A DNA stretch of 40,217 nt from a virus (IMGVR_UViG_3300042154_003418:1-40217), one strand, 5' to 3'. Positions 1-7,463 are shown, counted from the first letter of the stretch. Numbers and translations are program-made. Notes: generated from the sequence alone by a model not told the origin.

Positions 1-107
1 GGAGCTTGGCCTTGATAAGGATTGCTGTAAGGTGCCGATGTTTTAAAGATTGTGTCATTTTTAGTTCCGGCTGCAAATTCGCGTAAGTTTGGATTAGTTG
101 GATTCAT
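1..107 (-). CDS. Hypothetical protein, 3' part missing at window edge
   Basis: An ATG opens a leftward frame that has no stop before the window edge. The 35 visible residues are rich in Asn, Pro and Thr (start MNPTNPNLREFAAG) and show no recognisable domain. The frame begins only four bases after the stop of uvsE, so it would be the next gene of the same leftward unit. There is no clear Shine-Dalgarno sequence, so translation would depend on coupling to uvsE. Function unknown; it could be a spurious open stretch. Confidence 0.45.
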   Translation of the reverse strand, partial: MNPTNPNLREFAAGTKNDTIFKTSAPYSNPYQGQA

Positions 108-111
108 GGTA

Positions 112-1119
112 TTATGTTAGTTGTTTGATTAGTTGAGTGCTTGCCAAGTTTTTTTGTTTTGATTCACACATTATATCGGCAACTGGACTAAAAGTCAAGG
201 CCCAAGTATTGCATGCTGTGTTCCAGTAGTAGTCACTGTGAGCACGCAATTTGGCACTGGTAAAGCCCATGGACTTAAGTTGCTGCAAGTCGGGTCGCAC
301 TGTGGGGTCGTGGTCAACAATGCAATCTTCGCGGCTAACACTGTAATGAACCACAGGACGCACGCCACGCCAGCTATCAGTTACACGCTTGAAACGAGGG
401 TCAGTGGGCTCAATATACTCGCCAGTATTAATCCAGTGATGGTGAATGTCTAACACAAGAGCACAGGTATCAACCAGCTCTAGGCTGGCATCAAGACCCC
501 AGGTAAACTCGGCGTTTTCAATGGTTAGTGTGTTGCGTGCTTCGGGGCTAAGCTTGCGCATGGCAGCTTTGATGCCTGCTGGACCCAGCTTGCCGCCTAC
601 ATGCACATTGCACTTGAAGTCTTGAAACTGCTTGCCGTAACCCATGTAGCGAATCAAGTCTGCATGATACTCGAATTCGACAATGCTGTTTTCAACAACG
701 CCGGGATTTTCTGATGCTAACACACAGAACTGGCCTGGGTGGAAGCTAAGACGAATATCATTGGCACGGGCAAACTCGCCGCACATGCTCAGGTAGTATT
801 CAATTTTGGCAACTACATCGGGTTGAAAGTAGAATGGCATATAGTCATCATGAGTATATGCAGGCAGCAAGTCTGATGTAATACGAAACATACGCTGATT
901 GGCAGGCTGCTTGGCAACCCACTTTAGCTGGCGATAGAACGTGCTCAAGTTGTGGTTGAGCAAATCCCACAGCTTGGCACGCTGTGCATCTGGTGTCTGG
1001 CGAGCCAGGTACGTGATGGTTGTGGACTTGGTGTTTAAGTCTGAGTGTGCTTTATCATGCTCGCTTTGGATTTTACAAGCAAAGCCGATGCGATTGATGT
1101 TTGGATTAAATGTGTTCAT
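112..1119 (-). CDS. uvsE: UV damage endonuclease UvsE/UvdE
   Basis: A 335-aa TIM-barrel endonuclease of the UvdE/UvsE family, which nicks DNA 5' of UV photoproducts and some other lesions to start excision repair. Visible metal-site and barrel motifs, in order: FHPGQF (His127), VHVGG (His173), TIENAE (Glu201), DIHHHW (Asp224, His226-227), VVHYS (His258), AHSDYYW (His294) and a late Glu319. The length fits the family. The usual LENDD motif is replaced by IENAE, a divergent form. The ATG lies 7 nt after a perfect -10 box, so the mRNA is probably leaderless. In a phage the enzyme would repair UV-damaged genomes in sunlit habitats, which is inference. Confidence 0.93.
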   Translation of the reverse strand: MNTFNPNINRIGFACKIQSEHDKAHSDLNTKSTTITYLARQTPDAQRAKLWDLLNHNLSTFYRQLKWVAKQPANQRMFRITSDLLPAYTHDDYMPFYFQPDVVAKIEYYLSMCGEFARANDIRLSFHPGQFCVLASENPGVVENSIVEFEYHADLIRYMGYGKQFQDFKCNVHVGGKLGPAGIKAAMRKLSPEARNTLTIENAEFTWGLDASLELVDTCALVLDIHHHWINTGEYIEPTDPRFKRVTDSWRGVRPVVHYSVSREDCIVDHDPTVRPDLQQLKSMGFTSAKLRAHSDYYWNTACNTWALTFSPVADIMCESKQKNLASTQLIKQLT

Positions 1120-1126
1120 AGCGATA

Positions 1127-1155
1127 ATTATACTAAATATAACACACTATGTCAA
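1127..1155 (-). promoter_or_regulatory. Consensus sigma-70 promoter of uvsE (leaderless)
   Basis: Reading leftward: TTGACA (1155-1150), a 17-bp spacer, TATAAT (1132-1127), then seven bases to the uvsE ATG. Both boxes match consensus exactly. Transcription should start at or within a base or two of the ATG, leaving no room for a ribosome binding site. Confidence 0.85.
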
Positions 1156-1163
1156 CTGTAAAA

Positions 1164-1397
1164 TTATCGACCAACTAACCCAAAGCAGATTCTGCACACA
1201 GGAAAGTCATCTAAATCAGTTTTGTGGTCTGTGCCCCAAATACCGCAGTGCGAGCATTCTTTTACCCACTGTTCTAGTAGGTAGTCATCAACATCTTCAA
1301 TGTCTACGCCTGCGTCTATGCAGGCTTGTGTTAGTGTTTTGCGAGTACCACTCAGCTGTTTAGTTAGTCTGCGGTAAGTTGGGTTTGTATCGGTCAT
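1164..1397 (-). CDS. Small zinc-ribbon protein
   Basis: A 77-aa protein with two CxxC knuckles (Cys48/Cys51 in CSHC and Cys68/Cys71 in CRIC), the arrangement of a zinc ribbon. The N-terminal half is basic then acidic and predicted helical (RKTLTQACIDAGVDIED). Such ribbons often bind DNA, RNA or RNA polymerase, but nothing here tells which. Its start overlaps the end of the dATP/dGTP-diphosphohydrolase-like gene by 38 bases, so it should be co-transcribed and possibly translationally coupled. No other in-frame Met exists, which fixes the start. Confidence 0.75.
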   Translation of the reverse strand: MTDTNPTYRRLTKQLSGTRKTLTQACIDAGVDIEDVDDYLLEQWVKECSHCGIWGTDHKTDLDDFPVCRICFGLVGR

Positions 1398-1806
1398 CTA
1401 GGTGGGGGTGGGTTTTCTCGAATTCTAACAAGAACATAATACAGCAGGCTGCATGAGCCAGGTGACTTAGGCCCGACTCGGGGTCACAGTCTTCACCATC
1501 ATTAAATGCTGTAATGTGTCGCATTGCTGCGCTTAAGGGTCGGCTCCAGGCAAAGCCTTTGCGCCAGTTGTGTTCTGCGTACTTTTGTGCACCAAACTTT
1601 AGCACTGCGGCTGTTTGGTTCATGGCTTCAGTACTCAACAAGTGTAGTGGTAGTTTGTCCACATCAAATTTTAGTGCGGTACCATATTGTTTTTCAAGTG
1701 CTTCAATTGTAATAGTTGGAACACTAACTCCGCTAAGGCCACTATCGCCTGCTGGAGTGTTGAGGCCAAATACTGTTATGTGATCAATTTCGTTTAATTT
1801 AGGCAT
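1360..1806 (-). CDS. dATP/dGTP diphosphohydrolase-like protein (DUF5664 family)
   Basis: A 148-aa protein with the hallmark block of the family once called DUF5664 and now named dATP/dGTP diphosphohydrolase: KFGAQKYAEHNWRKG, then a helix with MRHITAF, then DCDPESGLSHLAHAACC. The family is an all-alpha MazG relative; MazZ members trim deoxypurine nucleotides in phages. MPKLNEID is preferred over an upstream Met because its ATG overlaps the stop of the preceding small gene by eight bases, typical of coupling, and there is no separate ribosome binding site. With ThyX and a second MazG-like protein nearby it probably shapes the dNTP pool. Exact substrate unknown. Confidence 0.82.
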   Translation of the reverse strand: MPKLNEIDHITVFGLNTPAGDSGLSGVSVPTITIEALEKQYGTALKFDVDKLPLHLLSTEAMNQTAAVLKFGAQKYAEHNWRKGFAWSRPLSAAMRHITAFNDGEDCDPESGLSHLAHAACCIMFLLEFEKTHPHLDDRYKPNLPQTN

Positions 1807-1951
1807 TTTTTGATTGTTTGGGTTTAAGTAGTGCACATACTCTAGCTGCGCTGGTTTCTTTTATGTCTACCAAGGGCTCTAGTTTATTTCGCTTGCAATA
1901 ATCAAGATACGCACTTAGTGCATAGGTTTTAATAAACTCGCTGAATTTCAT
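1799..1951 (-). CDS. Small hypothetical protein, first gene of leftward operon
   Basis: A 50-aa protein (MKFSEFIKTYALSAYLDYC...) with a basic C-terminus and no recognised domain. This start is chosen because an upstream in-frame Met lies within or before the promoter and so would not be transcribed. The gene is first after a strong leftward promoter; its last codons contain the start of the diphosphohydrolase-like gene (AAAAATGCCTAA), suggesting translational coupling. Confidence 0.65.
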   Translation of the reverse strand: MKFSEFIKTYALSAYLDYCKRNKLEPLVDIKETSAARVCALLKPKQSKNA

Positions 1952-1982
1952 AAATAGTTGGCCCAGATGTGCTAGAGTTGTA

Positions 1983-2011
1983 ATTATACCACGCGGGTAC
2001 CACCAAGTCAA
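1983..2011 (-). promoter_or_regulatory. Leftward sigma-70 promoter
   Basis: TTGACT (2011-2006), 17-bp spacer, TATAAT (1988-1983) on the minus strand, with the first start codon about 30 bases further on. It is back to back with the rightward promoter at 2059, so this 100-bp gap is a divergent control region. Confidence 0.8.
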
Positions 2012-2058
2012 CACAAAAATTTTTTATGCCGATTGGCGCACAGCATGAAAATTTTGAC

Positions 2059-2087
2059 TTGCCTGTGCACGATGTTTGAGTTATAAT
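2059..2087 (+). promoter_or_regulatory. Rightward promoter of the 2118-2902 genes
   Basis: TTGCCT (2059-2064), 17-bp spacer, TATAAT (2082-2087). A better -35 match (TTGACT at 2054) would need a 22-bp spacer. The promoter rules out an in-frame ATG at 2076 as the start of the next gene, because it lies upstream of the -10 box. Confidence 0.6.
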
Positions 2088-2117
2088 GTAACTTCACGCA
2101 ATTTTTTAAAAGAAAAT

Positions 2118-2381
2118 ATGGACATTAATCTGCTTGTACAGCGTTTGCAACATGGAGATAGTTACACAGTGCAAGATGGGGACAATGATCCTTACCAGGT
2201 ACACACCCCGCCCACGCACCTAACCATCAAAGCAGCAAACGCTATTACTGCCTTACACAACCAAATGCAACAATCTAATCAAGCACTGTTTAACTTGCAG
2301 CGTCAATTAGAAGAACTGGCCCAAGCATATGAAACACTTCGAAATCCTAGTACTCCTGCAACACCTGGCGGAGAAACTTGA
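2118..2381 (+). CDS. Hypothetical coiled-coil protein
   Basis: An 87-aa protein starting MDINLLVQRLQHG. The second half is a long Gln/Leu-rich helix (about residues 40-75) with heptad-like spacing, so a short coiled coil is likely; the tail is Pro/Thr-rich. No known family recognised. Start chosen because it is the first Met downstream of the promoter, with AAAAGAAAA ahead of it. It is followed 60 bases later by the secreted cell-wall hydrolase and may share its mRNA. Confidence 0.65.
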   Translation: MDINLLVQRLQHGDSYTVQDGDNDPYQVHTPPTHLTIKAANAITALHNQMQQSNQALFNLQRQLEELAQAYETLRNPSTPATPGGET

Positions 2382-2440
2382 CACAGGTGGTGGTACTCAG
2401 CTGGAACAGCGTAGCTTTGATTGCATCATGGAGATATTAA

Positions 2441-2902
2441 ATGAAAACATTAAAACTAGGTGTGCTAGCAACCAGCCTGTTGTTGGCGGGAACCCTGGGC
2501 ATTGGAACATTAGCTCCAACAACCCCAGTTGAGGCACGAGTCTCAGACATAGACTGTCTAGCCCGCAACATCTATCACGAAGCCCGAGGTGAACCGCTTG
2601 AGGGTCAGCTTGCTGTGGCACAGGTTACACTAAACCGTGTGCAAAGTGGTGCGTTTCACAACACAGTATGTGGCGTTGTTTACGCACACCGCCAGTTCTC
2701 GTGGACACTAGACAAAACAAAACGAGTACGCGATGCAAAAGCTTGGCGTGCTGCACTGGATATTTCTCGTGCTGTGCTTACCAAATCCATAGATTTGCCC
2801 GAATTTAGGGCCACCTACTTTCACACACGCCAAGTAAAACCTTATTGGGCCAAAAATAAAACACGGGTTGCTGTTATAGGAAATCACATTTTCTATAGTT
2901 GA
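2441..2902 (+). CDS. Secreted SleB-type cell-wall hydrolase (endolysin candidate)
   Basis: A 153-aa protein with an N-terminal signal sequence (basic MKTLK, hydrophobic core to about residue 25, likely cleavage near residue 32) followed by a Hydrolase_2/SleB domain. The domain signature is NIYHEARGEPLEGQLAVAQ, with the likely catalytic glutamate in HEARGE (residues 46-51), then TLNRV and the QFSW block typical of the family. SleB-like enzymes cleave the glycan strand of peptidoglycan. In a phage this is a plausible endolysin exported by the host Sec system, so it might need no pore-forming holin to cross the membrane; that part is inference. A GGAG motif sits 8-10 bases before the ATG. Confidence 0.88.
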   Translation: MKTLKLGVLATSLLLAGTLGIGTLAPTTPVEARVSDIDCLARNIYHEARGEPLEGQLAVAQVTLNRVQSGAFHNTVCGVVYAHRQFSWTLDKTKRVRDAKAWRAALDISRAVLTKSIDLPEFRATYFHTRQVKPYWAKNKTRVAVIGNHIFYS

Positions 2903-2927
2903 CCCACACAGCTTGTTGTGATATAAT
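2899..2927 (+). promoter_or_regulatory. Promoter of the phosphoesterase-ThyX operon
   Basis: TTGACC (2899-2904), 17-bp spacer, TATAAT (2922-2927). It overlaps the last codon of the SleB gene and starts a new unit of overlapping genes (phosphoesterase, 56-aa protein, ThyX). Confidence 0.8.
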
Positions 2928-2950
2928 AAACACATCAAGGAACAAAATAT

Positions 2951-3706
2951 ATGAAAATCAGACTTTTATCAGACCTACACACAGAATTCCGCTTGCCATA
3001 TAAAACGGCCGAGTTTGCTGAATATCGTGGCGAAGACGTGCTTGTGCTTGCAGGCGATATCGCATCAGGCTCAACCAACACCATGGAAGTTATCAACTTC
3101 TTTAAAGCTCAAGGCTTTCCAGAAATTATTTACGTGCCAGGCAACCACGAGTACTATGGTACCAGCTTTGACGACTTTAACACCAAAATGGCCGCAAAGT
3201 GTGCCAACATTGACGGTGTGCACTACCTGAATCCAGGTAGTGTGACTATTGGTGGCGTGCTGTTTGTGGGTGCTACATTGTGGACTAACTTTGCTGATAA
3301 TCCGTTTAGTCAAAGTGCTGCCAAGCGCGGCATCAATGATTTTCGTGTGATTGGTGGGTTTGATGTTAATCGTTGTGCACAAACTTACTACCAACACTTG
3401 GACTATATCCAAAATCAATATGAGAATCGTGACAACAACAAAGTTGTGGTTGTCACACACTTCCTACCAGCACGTGAGTGCATTGCACCACGTTGGCGTG
3501 GAGCTAACCTACTAAATGACTACTTTGCTAATAATCTTGGTGAGTATATTAGTACTATGTCTGATGCTACTTGGCTTTTTGGCCACACACATGATGCTAC
3601 AGATATTGTGCTTGGTGATACTCGTGTGGTTGCTAATCCTCATGGTTACTACAATGCCATGAACGATGGTGTTGGTTTTGACCCACATAAAACTATCACA
3701 GTATGA
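2951..3706 (+). CDS. Calcineurin-like metallophosphoesterase
   Basis: A 251-aa member of the calcineurin-like phosphoesterase superfamily with all five metal-site blocks in order: SDLH (Asp8, His10), LAGD (Asp36), GNHE (Asn65, His66), VVTH (His170) and GHTH (His212, His214). The two-metal centre hydrolyses phosphomono- or diesters. The substrate cannot be read from sequence; phage relatives are proposed to act on nucleotides or nucleic acid ends. Preceded by AAGGA and followed by a gene overlapping as ATGA. Confidence 0.9.
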   Translation: MKIRLLSDLHTEFRLPYKTAEFAEYRGEDVLVLAGDIASGSTNTMEVINFFKAQGFPEIIYVPGNHEYYGTSFDDFNTKMAAKCANIDGVHYLNPGSVTIGGVLFVGATLWTNFADNPFSQSAAKRGINDFRVIGGFDVNRCAQTYYQHLDYIQNQYENRDNNKVVVVTHFLPARECIAPRWRGANLLNDYFANNLGEYISTMSDATWLFGHTHDATDIVLGDTRVVANPHGYYNAMNDGVGFDPHKTITV

Positions 3707-3873
3707 AAAACCTCTCAGACTATATTAATGCAATGTTGCTAACACTGCTTGGTGATCATGACTTGATTGCCAAGTGGTGGAATAGTCCCAACGGTGCGTT
3801 TGACATGCAATGCCCACAAGATGTGGACGAAAACACAATTAAATCTTACCTAGAAAACTTTTTATTTAAATGA
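3703..3873 (+). CDS. Conserved small phage protein (56 aa)
   Basis: A 56-aa frame with ATGA overlaps at both ends: its ATG overlaps the phosphoesterase stop and its stop overlaps the ThyX start. That double coupling is strong evidence that it is real. The sequence LIAKWWNSPNGAFD followed by a Val-rich helix resembles a short motif recurrent in phage proteins and in the C-terminal part of some antitoxins (DUF2384/MbcA type). I would not assign a function on that. Confidence 0.8.
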   Translation: MKNLSDYINAMLLTLLGDHDLIAKWWNSPNGAFDMQCPQDVDENTIKSYLENFLFK

Positions 3874-4808
3874 AAACAGCCCGAGACCTTATCACAGCCC
3901 GTATCCTAGCCGACTCAGTTTCACCAGACGGCGTTCGCATGACTACTTTTGAGATTGAGTACCCCAGGTTTATCCTAGCGGAACTCAACACTCACCGTAT
4001 GTTGTCAAAGAATAGTGCAAGTAGCCGAGCTATTCCAGTTAAAACCATGCACGAACATATGGGGCAAACACCAGCACAGCCAGTGCACTGGGGCAAGAAT
4101 CAGCCAGGTATGCAGGCTAATGTAGAACTAACCGACAATGACTTGGCCGATGCCAAGTTTATGTGGCAGCGTGCACAGCAAGATGCCATGCACTGGGCCA
4201 GTCAAATGGCTGAACGTGTGGGACTACACAAACAAGTAGCCAACCGTATCACAGAGCCTTGGATGATTATGAAAACTGTGATTAGTGGCACAGAGTGGGC
4301 TAACTTTTGGTGGTTGCGTGCTCATGCCGATGCACAGCCAGAAATTCATGAGTTGGCTGTGAAAATGTTTGCAGCCTATAACGCATCTAACCCACAAGCA
4401 CTTCAACCAGGTGAGTGGCATGTTCCCTATGTTCGCACTGACAGGAGCATTATTGATAACAGTCTTTGCTACTATGATAATAATGGTGACGACCTTGACG
4501 CAGAAGAAGCTCGTGTTATCAGTGCCAGCTGCTGTGCACAGGTCAGCTACCGCAAAAATGACGACAGCTATGAGAAGGCACACAAGATCTTCCGTCAGCT
4601 AATCGAATCGCAGCCTTGCCATGCTTCACCAGTTGAGCATCAAGCTACTCCCATGGAATCCTGGGCATATGAAACAGCGCAAGACGACCCACAACATCTT
4701 CGTAATTACGGTTACACACACATGACCATGGACGGTGAGTTGTGGAGTGGCAACCTGCGTGGCTGGATTCAGCATCGCAAACTTATCCCCGGTGAGGCAC
4801 AGTGGTAA
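3870..4808 (+). CDS. thyX: FAD-dependent thymidylate synthase ThyX
   Basis: A 312-aa ThyX-family protein, which methylates dUMP to dTMP using methylene-THF and FAD/NADPH. The signature region reads THRMLSKNSASSR (residues 41-53), a phage variant of the usual RHRxxSxNExSxR: the first Arg is Thr and the NExS part is NSAS. Downstream a long helical region (QMAERVGLHKQVANRI) and the WHVPYVR and ISASCCAQVSYR blocks follow the family pattern; the C-terminal GNLRGWIQHRKLIPGE is also typical. It lies in a unit with a phosphoesterase. It would support dTTP supply during phage replication. Confidence 0.9.
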   Translation: MKTARDLITARILADSVSPDGVRMTTFEIEYPRFILAELNTHRMLSKNSASSRAIPVKTMHEHMGQTPAQPVHWGKNQPGMQANVELTDNDLADAKFMWQRAQQDAMHWASQMAERVGLHKQVANRITEPWMIMKTVISGTEWANFWWLRAHADAQPEIHELAVKMFAAYNASNPQALQPGEWHVPYVRTDRSIIDNSLCYYDNNGDDLDAEEARVISASCCAQVSYRKNDDSYEKAHKIFRQLIESQPCHASPVEHQATPMESWAYETAQDDPQHLRNYGYTHMTMDGELWSGNLRGWIQHRKLIPGEAQW

Positions 4809-4809
4809 C

Positions 4810-5166
4810 ATGAACGTAGTAATCTATACGCAAGACTTTGAACCAATTAAGGTAATTGATTTGCCTGTGTGGTTGCTAGAGCAAATGGAACAGCAGGGCA
4901 GTGTACGTGTGGCGGTGTTGCAGCCAGTGCGAACAACCACTGGCAACGACCATGCGGACTTTCAAATGCCGCCAATTGTTACCATTTATTGCGAAAAGCT
5001 GCGTTGGAAAGACGGCACCACAAAGCCAATACTAATTACCTACGATGAAGAACTGGCACTTACACTCAGACCTGAATGGCTACCAGGTCAACAAGGTGCC
5101 GTAAACAATTACAAGCAACATATTCGCAACTTAACAAACAGCCTTATTCGTGTAATGCGAAAATAA
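4810..5166 (+). CDS. Hypothetical phage protein
   Basis: A 118-aa protein (MNVVIYTQDFEPIKVIDLPVW...). It looks like a small alpha/beta protein with a basic C-terminal helix (HIRNLTNSLIRVMRK). The start is two bases after the ThyX stop (TAACATG), so it continues the same mRNA; a longer upstream start inside thyX is not needed. I recognise the opening YTxxFEPIxVIDLP as recurrent in environmental phage proteins, but know no function. Confidence 0.75.
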   Translation: MNVVIYTQDFEPIKVIDLPVWLLEQMEQQGSVRVAVLQPVRTTTGNDHADFQMPPIVTIYCEKLRWKDGTTKPILITYDEELALTLRPEWLPGQQGAVNNYKQHIRNLTNSLIRVMRK

Positions 5167-5170
5167 ACCG

Positions 5171-5223
5171 TTGAAGTCTCTTGCCCATTAGTGTATAATA
5201 AACACATATTCAGGAGACTTCAA
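5171..5223 (+). promoter_or_regulatory. Promoter embedded in an inverted repeat that covers the next RBS
   Basis: TTGAAG (5171-5176), 17-bp spacer, TATAAT (5194-5199). A perfect 10-bp inverted repeat, TTGAAGTCTC (5171-5180) and GAGACTTCAA (5214-5223), flanks it. The right arm includes part of the GGAG ribosome binding site of the 5226 gene; the left arm contains the -35 box. Only transcripts coming from upstream contain both arms. Confidence 0.75.
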
Positions 5224-5225
5224 TC

Positions 5226-5420
5226 ATGTATTTTTGCGTAAAATGTTCAGACGATGTTCGCCCACAACGCTGGGCATTGGGCCATCACACATGCTTGCCG
5301 TGCGGCGAAAAAGTTGCACGTGCCTTCAAGCACTGCATTGTGCCCATGGCCAAGTCCAACTACCAGCCGGTAACTGATCTTGCAACACTCAAACAACTCA
5401 ACAAATATGCTAGAACTTAA
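5226..5420 (+). CDS. Small zinc-binding protein of conserved phage family
   Basis: A 64-aa protein with CVKC and HHTCLPC knuckles, a treble-clef or ribbon arrangement, then a basic helix and the stretch IVPMAKSNYQPVTDLATLKQLN. This last motif is shared with a widespread family of small phage proteins of unknown role. Probably binds zinc; partner unknown. GGAG is placed six to nine bases before the ATG. Its own promoter precedes it and its end overlaps the next gene by 14 bases. Confidence 0.82.
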   Translation: MYFCVKCSDDVRPQRWALGHHTCLPCGEKVARAFKHCIVPMAKSNYQPVTDLATLKQLNKYART

Positions 5421-5613
5421 AATTACTTGTGATACCACAGACGAAGTTAACATCTATGTGAACGCCGTGGGTTTGCACAACTTGCTGGGCGACTTGCGTA
5501 ACGCACTTCGCAATGCTTACAAACACGGCGACGATGCTAGTGTACTCAAAGTTGTGCAAGACTTTTACACAGACATTACAAAAGCTGTAGACCACAGCCA
5601 AGGGCCATACTAA
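5407..5613 (+). CDS. Hypothetical protein
   Basis: A 68-aa acidic protein (MLELKITCDTTDEVNIYVNAV...), an N-terminal beta-strand pattern followed by a long helix. An earlier in-frame Met exists nine codons upstream but lies deeper in the previous gene. No domain recognised. It ends TAATG with the next gene, so translation is probably coupled. Confidence 0.7.
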   Translation: MLELKITCDTTDEVNIYVNAVGLHNLLGDLRNALRNAYKHGDDASVLKVVQDFYTDITKAVDHSQGPY

Positions 5614-5819
5614 TGAACCGACAAATTCAAGAACTTGCTGAACAGTGCGTTTCATGGTCGGACGGATCAACCTGGACCAGTCGCAAAGAATTTAACCAAG
5701 AAAAGTTTGCAGGACTCATGATTGAACAGTTCTTGGAAATTGTACACAACAATCTACATCCACAAGCATATGCACAAGTGCTAACAGCTGTACAACAACG
5801 ATTTGGAATTACCCAATGA
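5613..5819 (+). CDS. Hypothetical protein
   Basis: A 68-aa, mostly helical protein (MNRQIQELAEQCVSW...). It starts in a TAATG overlap and ends in an ATGA overlap with a membrane peptide gene, which supports translation. No known family seen. Confidence 0.72.
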   Translation: MNRQIQELAEQCVSWSDGSTWTSRKEFNQEKFAGLMIEQFLEIVHNNLHPQAYAQVLTAVQQRFGITQ

Positions 5820-5953
5820 TTGCCCAGCTGCTAGACCAGGCGTTTGTTTGGTTTGTTAAAATCTTAACTTACATAGCCGCAGGTCTAACAGTTAGTATAT
5901 GGCTATTGGTAATCATTGCACTATTTGCTAACCTTTATAAACTACTAAAATGA
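5816..5953 (+). CDS. Small single-span membrane protein (45 aa)
   Basis: A 45-aa frame with ATGA overlaps on both sides. Residues about 17-42 form one long hydrophobic segment (YIAAGLTVSIWLLVIIALF), so it is probably an inner-membrane peptide. Function unknown; a role in lysis or superinfection exclusion is possible but not shown. Confidence 0.75.
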   Translation: MIAQLLDQAFVWFVKILTYIAAGLTVSIWLLVIIALFANLYKLLK

Positions 5954-6264
5954 AACAACCCAAATACAACATCACTCGCGAATTCAATCAGTGGTTTTTT
6001 GATGAAAAATACCCTGAGCTCGGCAGCAATCGTGCACAAGTTTACATGACTGGCAATCCACACAATCGTGAGAACCGCGACTACTGGATGCGTCAGGCAT
6101 TTGTAGCAGGTGCTAATTCCATGCTGGGCGAAGTCAACTTGTGCCTACTTGAGTGGGCTTGTGCGGCTGAGGGTCTTGACCCAGAACTTGTAACTCCCAG
6201 CGAAGTCTATGACCGTGCTCGTGAGAACTTGCACAGCCACATTCGTCAACTGGAGCTGTTTTAA
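5950..6264 (+). CDS. Hypothetical phage protein
   Basis: A 104-aa protein with an Asn/Arg-rich middle (MTGNPHNRENRDYWMRQAF) and an acidic C-terminal half. No domain recognised. Starts in ATGA and ends in TAATG overlaps, so it is an internal gene of the 5226-7404 operon. Confidence 0.75.
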   Translation: MKQPKYNITREFNQWFFDEKYPELGSNRAQVYMTGNPHNRENRDYWMRQAFVAGANSMLGEVNLCLLEWACAAEGLDPELVTPSEVYDRARENLHSHIRQLELF

Positions 6265-6464
6265 TGAAGTTACGCAAAATGCGTCGCCGAGCTAATCAAA
6301 AGCGAGGCTTTGGTTATGGCAAACGCTGTCCCGAGTACTTTCGTGGATGCATAGTTTGCGAAGCCTATCACTACTATGACCAGCACAAGCGCTGGCCTAC
6401 ATTTGACCAAGCCAGTGAAATTTGTCGAAGACATATTTTAGAGGATATTATTTATGCGAGTTAA
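6264..6464 (+). CDS. Small basic Cys-containing protein
   Basis: A 66-aa, strongly basic protein (start MKLRKMRRRANQKRG) with four cysteines (CPEYFRGCIVC then a later C), possibly a small metal-binding nucleic-acid-binding protein. Its end overlaps the next gene by 11 bases. Function unknown. Confidence 0.7.
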   Translation: MKLRKMRRRANQKRGFGYGKRCPEYFRGCIVCEAYHYYDQHKRWPTFDQASEICRRHILEDIIYAS

Positions 6465-7128
6465 AATCGGACCACACCCCCAATGGTGGGGGCCTTATCA
6501 AATTGCAGAGCTACTTTGTTGGTGGGCCAAGCCTGTTGCTGACGAATACGGTATCAAGTCAAAGCCACATTGGGTTCATGAGTTTGGTACTTGGTTGGCT
6601 GAGAACTCAGACGGGTCGGATAGCTGGATTACCCGAACTTGTCAGTGGATTCAAGACCACCGCAAGCGACATGTTTACGTTAAAATCGACAACTATGATG
6701 CATGGGCTGCTGACCACACACTGAGCTTAATCGCACTGCCACTCTTAGAAAAACTGCGAGATACCAAACACGGCTCGCCCAATGTTGATGATGAAGATGT
6801 TCCAGCTGGCATGGGGCTTCGCAGTACCGAAGCGCCACCCACAGAACATGCCTGGGACACTGATGAAAACTTTCACGACCGCTGGGCTTGGGTCTTGGAC
6901 GAAATCATTTGGGCACACCGTCAAGAAGCACTTGACGATCCTGATAGTGAAGCTTGCTGGACTCATGATGTACCAGATGCCAATTGGCCTTATCCTAGTG
7001 AAGCCACTGGCATTGAGCGTATGCTTGGCCGTATCAAGTGCGATGACGTTGCACTGGCCAAACTCACAGCTCGCAAACAAAACGGTTTCCGACTTTTCGG
7101 CAAATATTACCAGTCACTGTGGGACTAA
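6454..7128 (+). CDS. Conserved phage protein (Trp-rich, 224 aa)
   Basis: A 224-aa protein of a type I recognise from many myo- and siphophages: KIDNYDAWAADHTLSLI, then a loop with DDEDVPAGMGLRSTEAPP, then HDRWAWVLDEIIWAH, and a C-terminal GFRLFGKYYQSLWD. It is rich in Trp and acidic residues and has no catalytic signature I can name. The role is unknown in the relatives too. Confidence 0.82.
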   Translation: MRVKIGPHPQWWGPYQIAELLCWWAKPVADEYGIKSKPHWVHEFGTWLAENSDGSDSWITRTCQWIQDHRKRHVYVKIDNYDAWAADHTLSLIALPLLEKLRDTKHGSPNVDDEDVPAGMGLRSTEAPPTEHAWDTDENFHDRWAWVLDEIIWAHRQEALDDPDSEACWTHDVPDANWPYPSEATGIERMLGRIKCDDVALAKLTARKQNGFRLFGKYYQSLWD

Positions 7129-7131
7129 CAA

Positions 7132-7404
7132 ATGGAAACACATATGATTCTTATCTATATTGTTGCAACTATTGCCATAATCACAATTGTAGGTGTGCTG
7201 GTATGGTTTGCTGTTAATGATCGCAGACTAAACTGCACCAACAATGGTTGTACTCAAAGCTGTGATCAAGGCCGCACCTGCACTTGTGGCTGGCCAGGCA
7301 CCACTGAGCAGTGTACTGCGGTTTGCTTGGAAACTCAACGCAGGCATCAGCTTGATGACGAGTTTAATAACTCTAACTGGCCGTTTCCGGTCAAGCGACC
7401 ATAA
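7132..7404 (+). CDS. Membrane-anchored Cys-rich protein
   Basis: A 90-aa protein: one transmembrane helix at about residues 6-27 (ILIYIVATIAIITIVGVLVW), then a Cys-rich domain with seven cysteines (NCTNNGCTQSCDQGRTCTCG). The start could be METHM or the Met four codons later. The Cys-rich part might be disulfide-bonded in the periplasm or bind metal. Last gene before a terminator. Confidence 0.7.
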   Translation: METHMILIYIVATIAIITIVGVLVWFAVNDRRLNCTNNGCTQSCDQGRTCTCGWPGTTEQCTAVCLETQRRHQLDDEFNNSNWPFPVKRP

Positions 7405-7429
7405 GTGTTGTATTTTAGCAACAAAACTT

Positions 7430-7463
7430 AGCCACAATTGCAGAAATGCACTTGTGGCTTTTT
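7430..7463 (+). terminator. Rho-independent terminator with GAAA tetraloop
   Basis: AGCCACAA (7430-7437) pairs with TTGTGGCT (7452-7459). Inside, TGCA-GAAA-TGCA forms a GNRA-capped extension. Five T follow. It closes the 5226-7404 unit. Confidence 0.85.

Noticed and set aside
1360-1806. Evidence for a 2-aminoadenine (Z) genome
   Set aside because: A MazZ-like relative alone is not sufficient; no PurZ or DpoZ lies in the window.
2329-2532. 67-aa rightward frame between the coiled-coil protein and SleB
   Set aside because: It overlaps both neighbours in another frame and would cover the SleB ribosome binding site and signal sequence.
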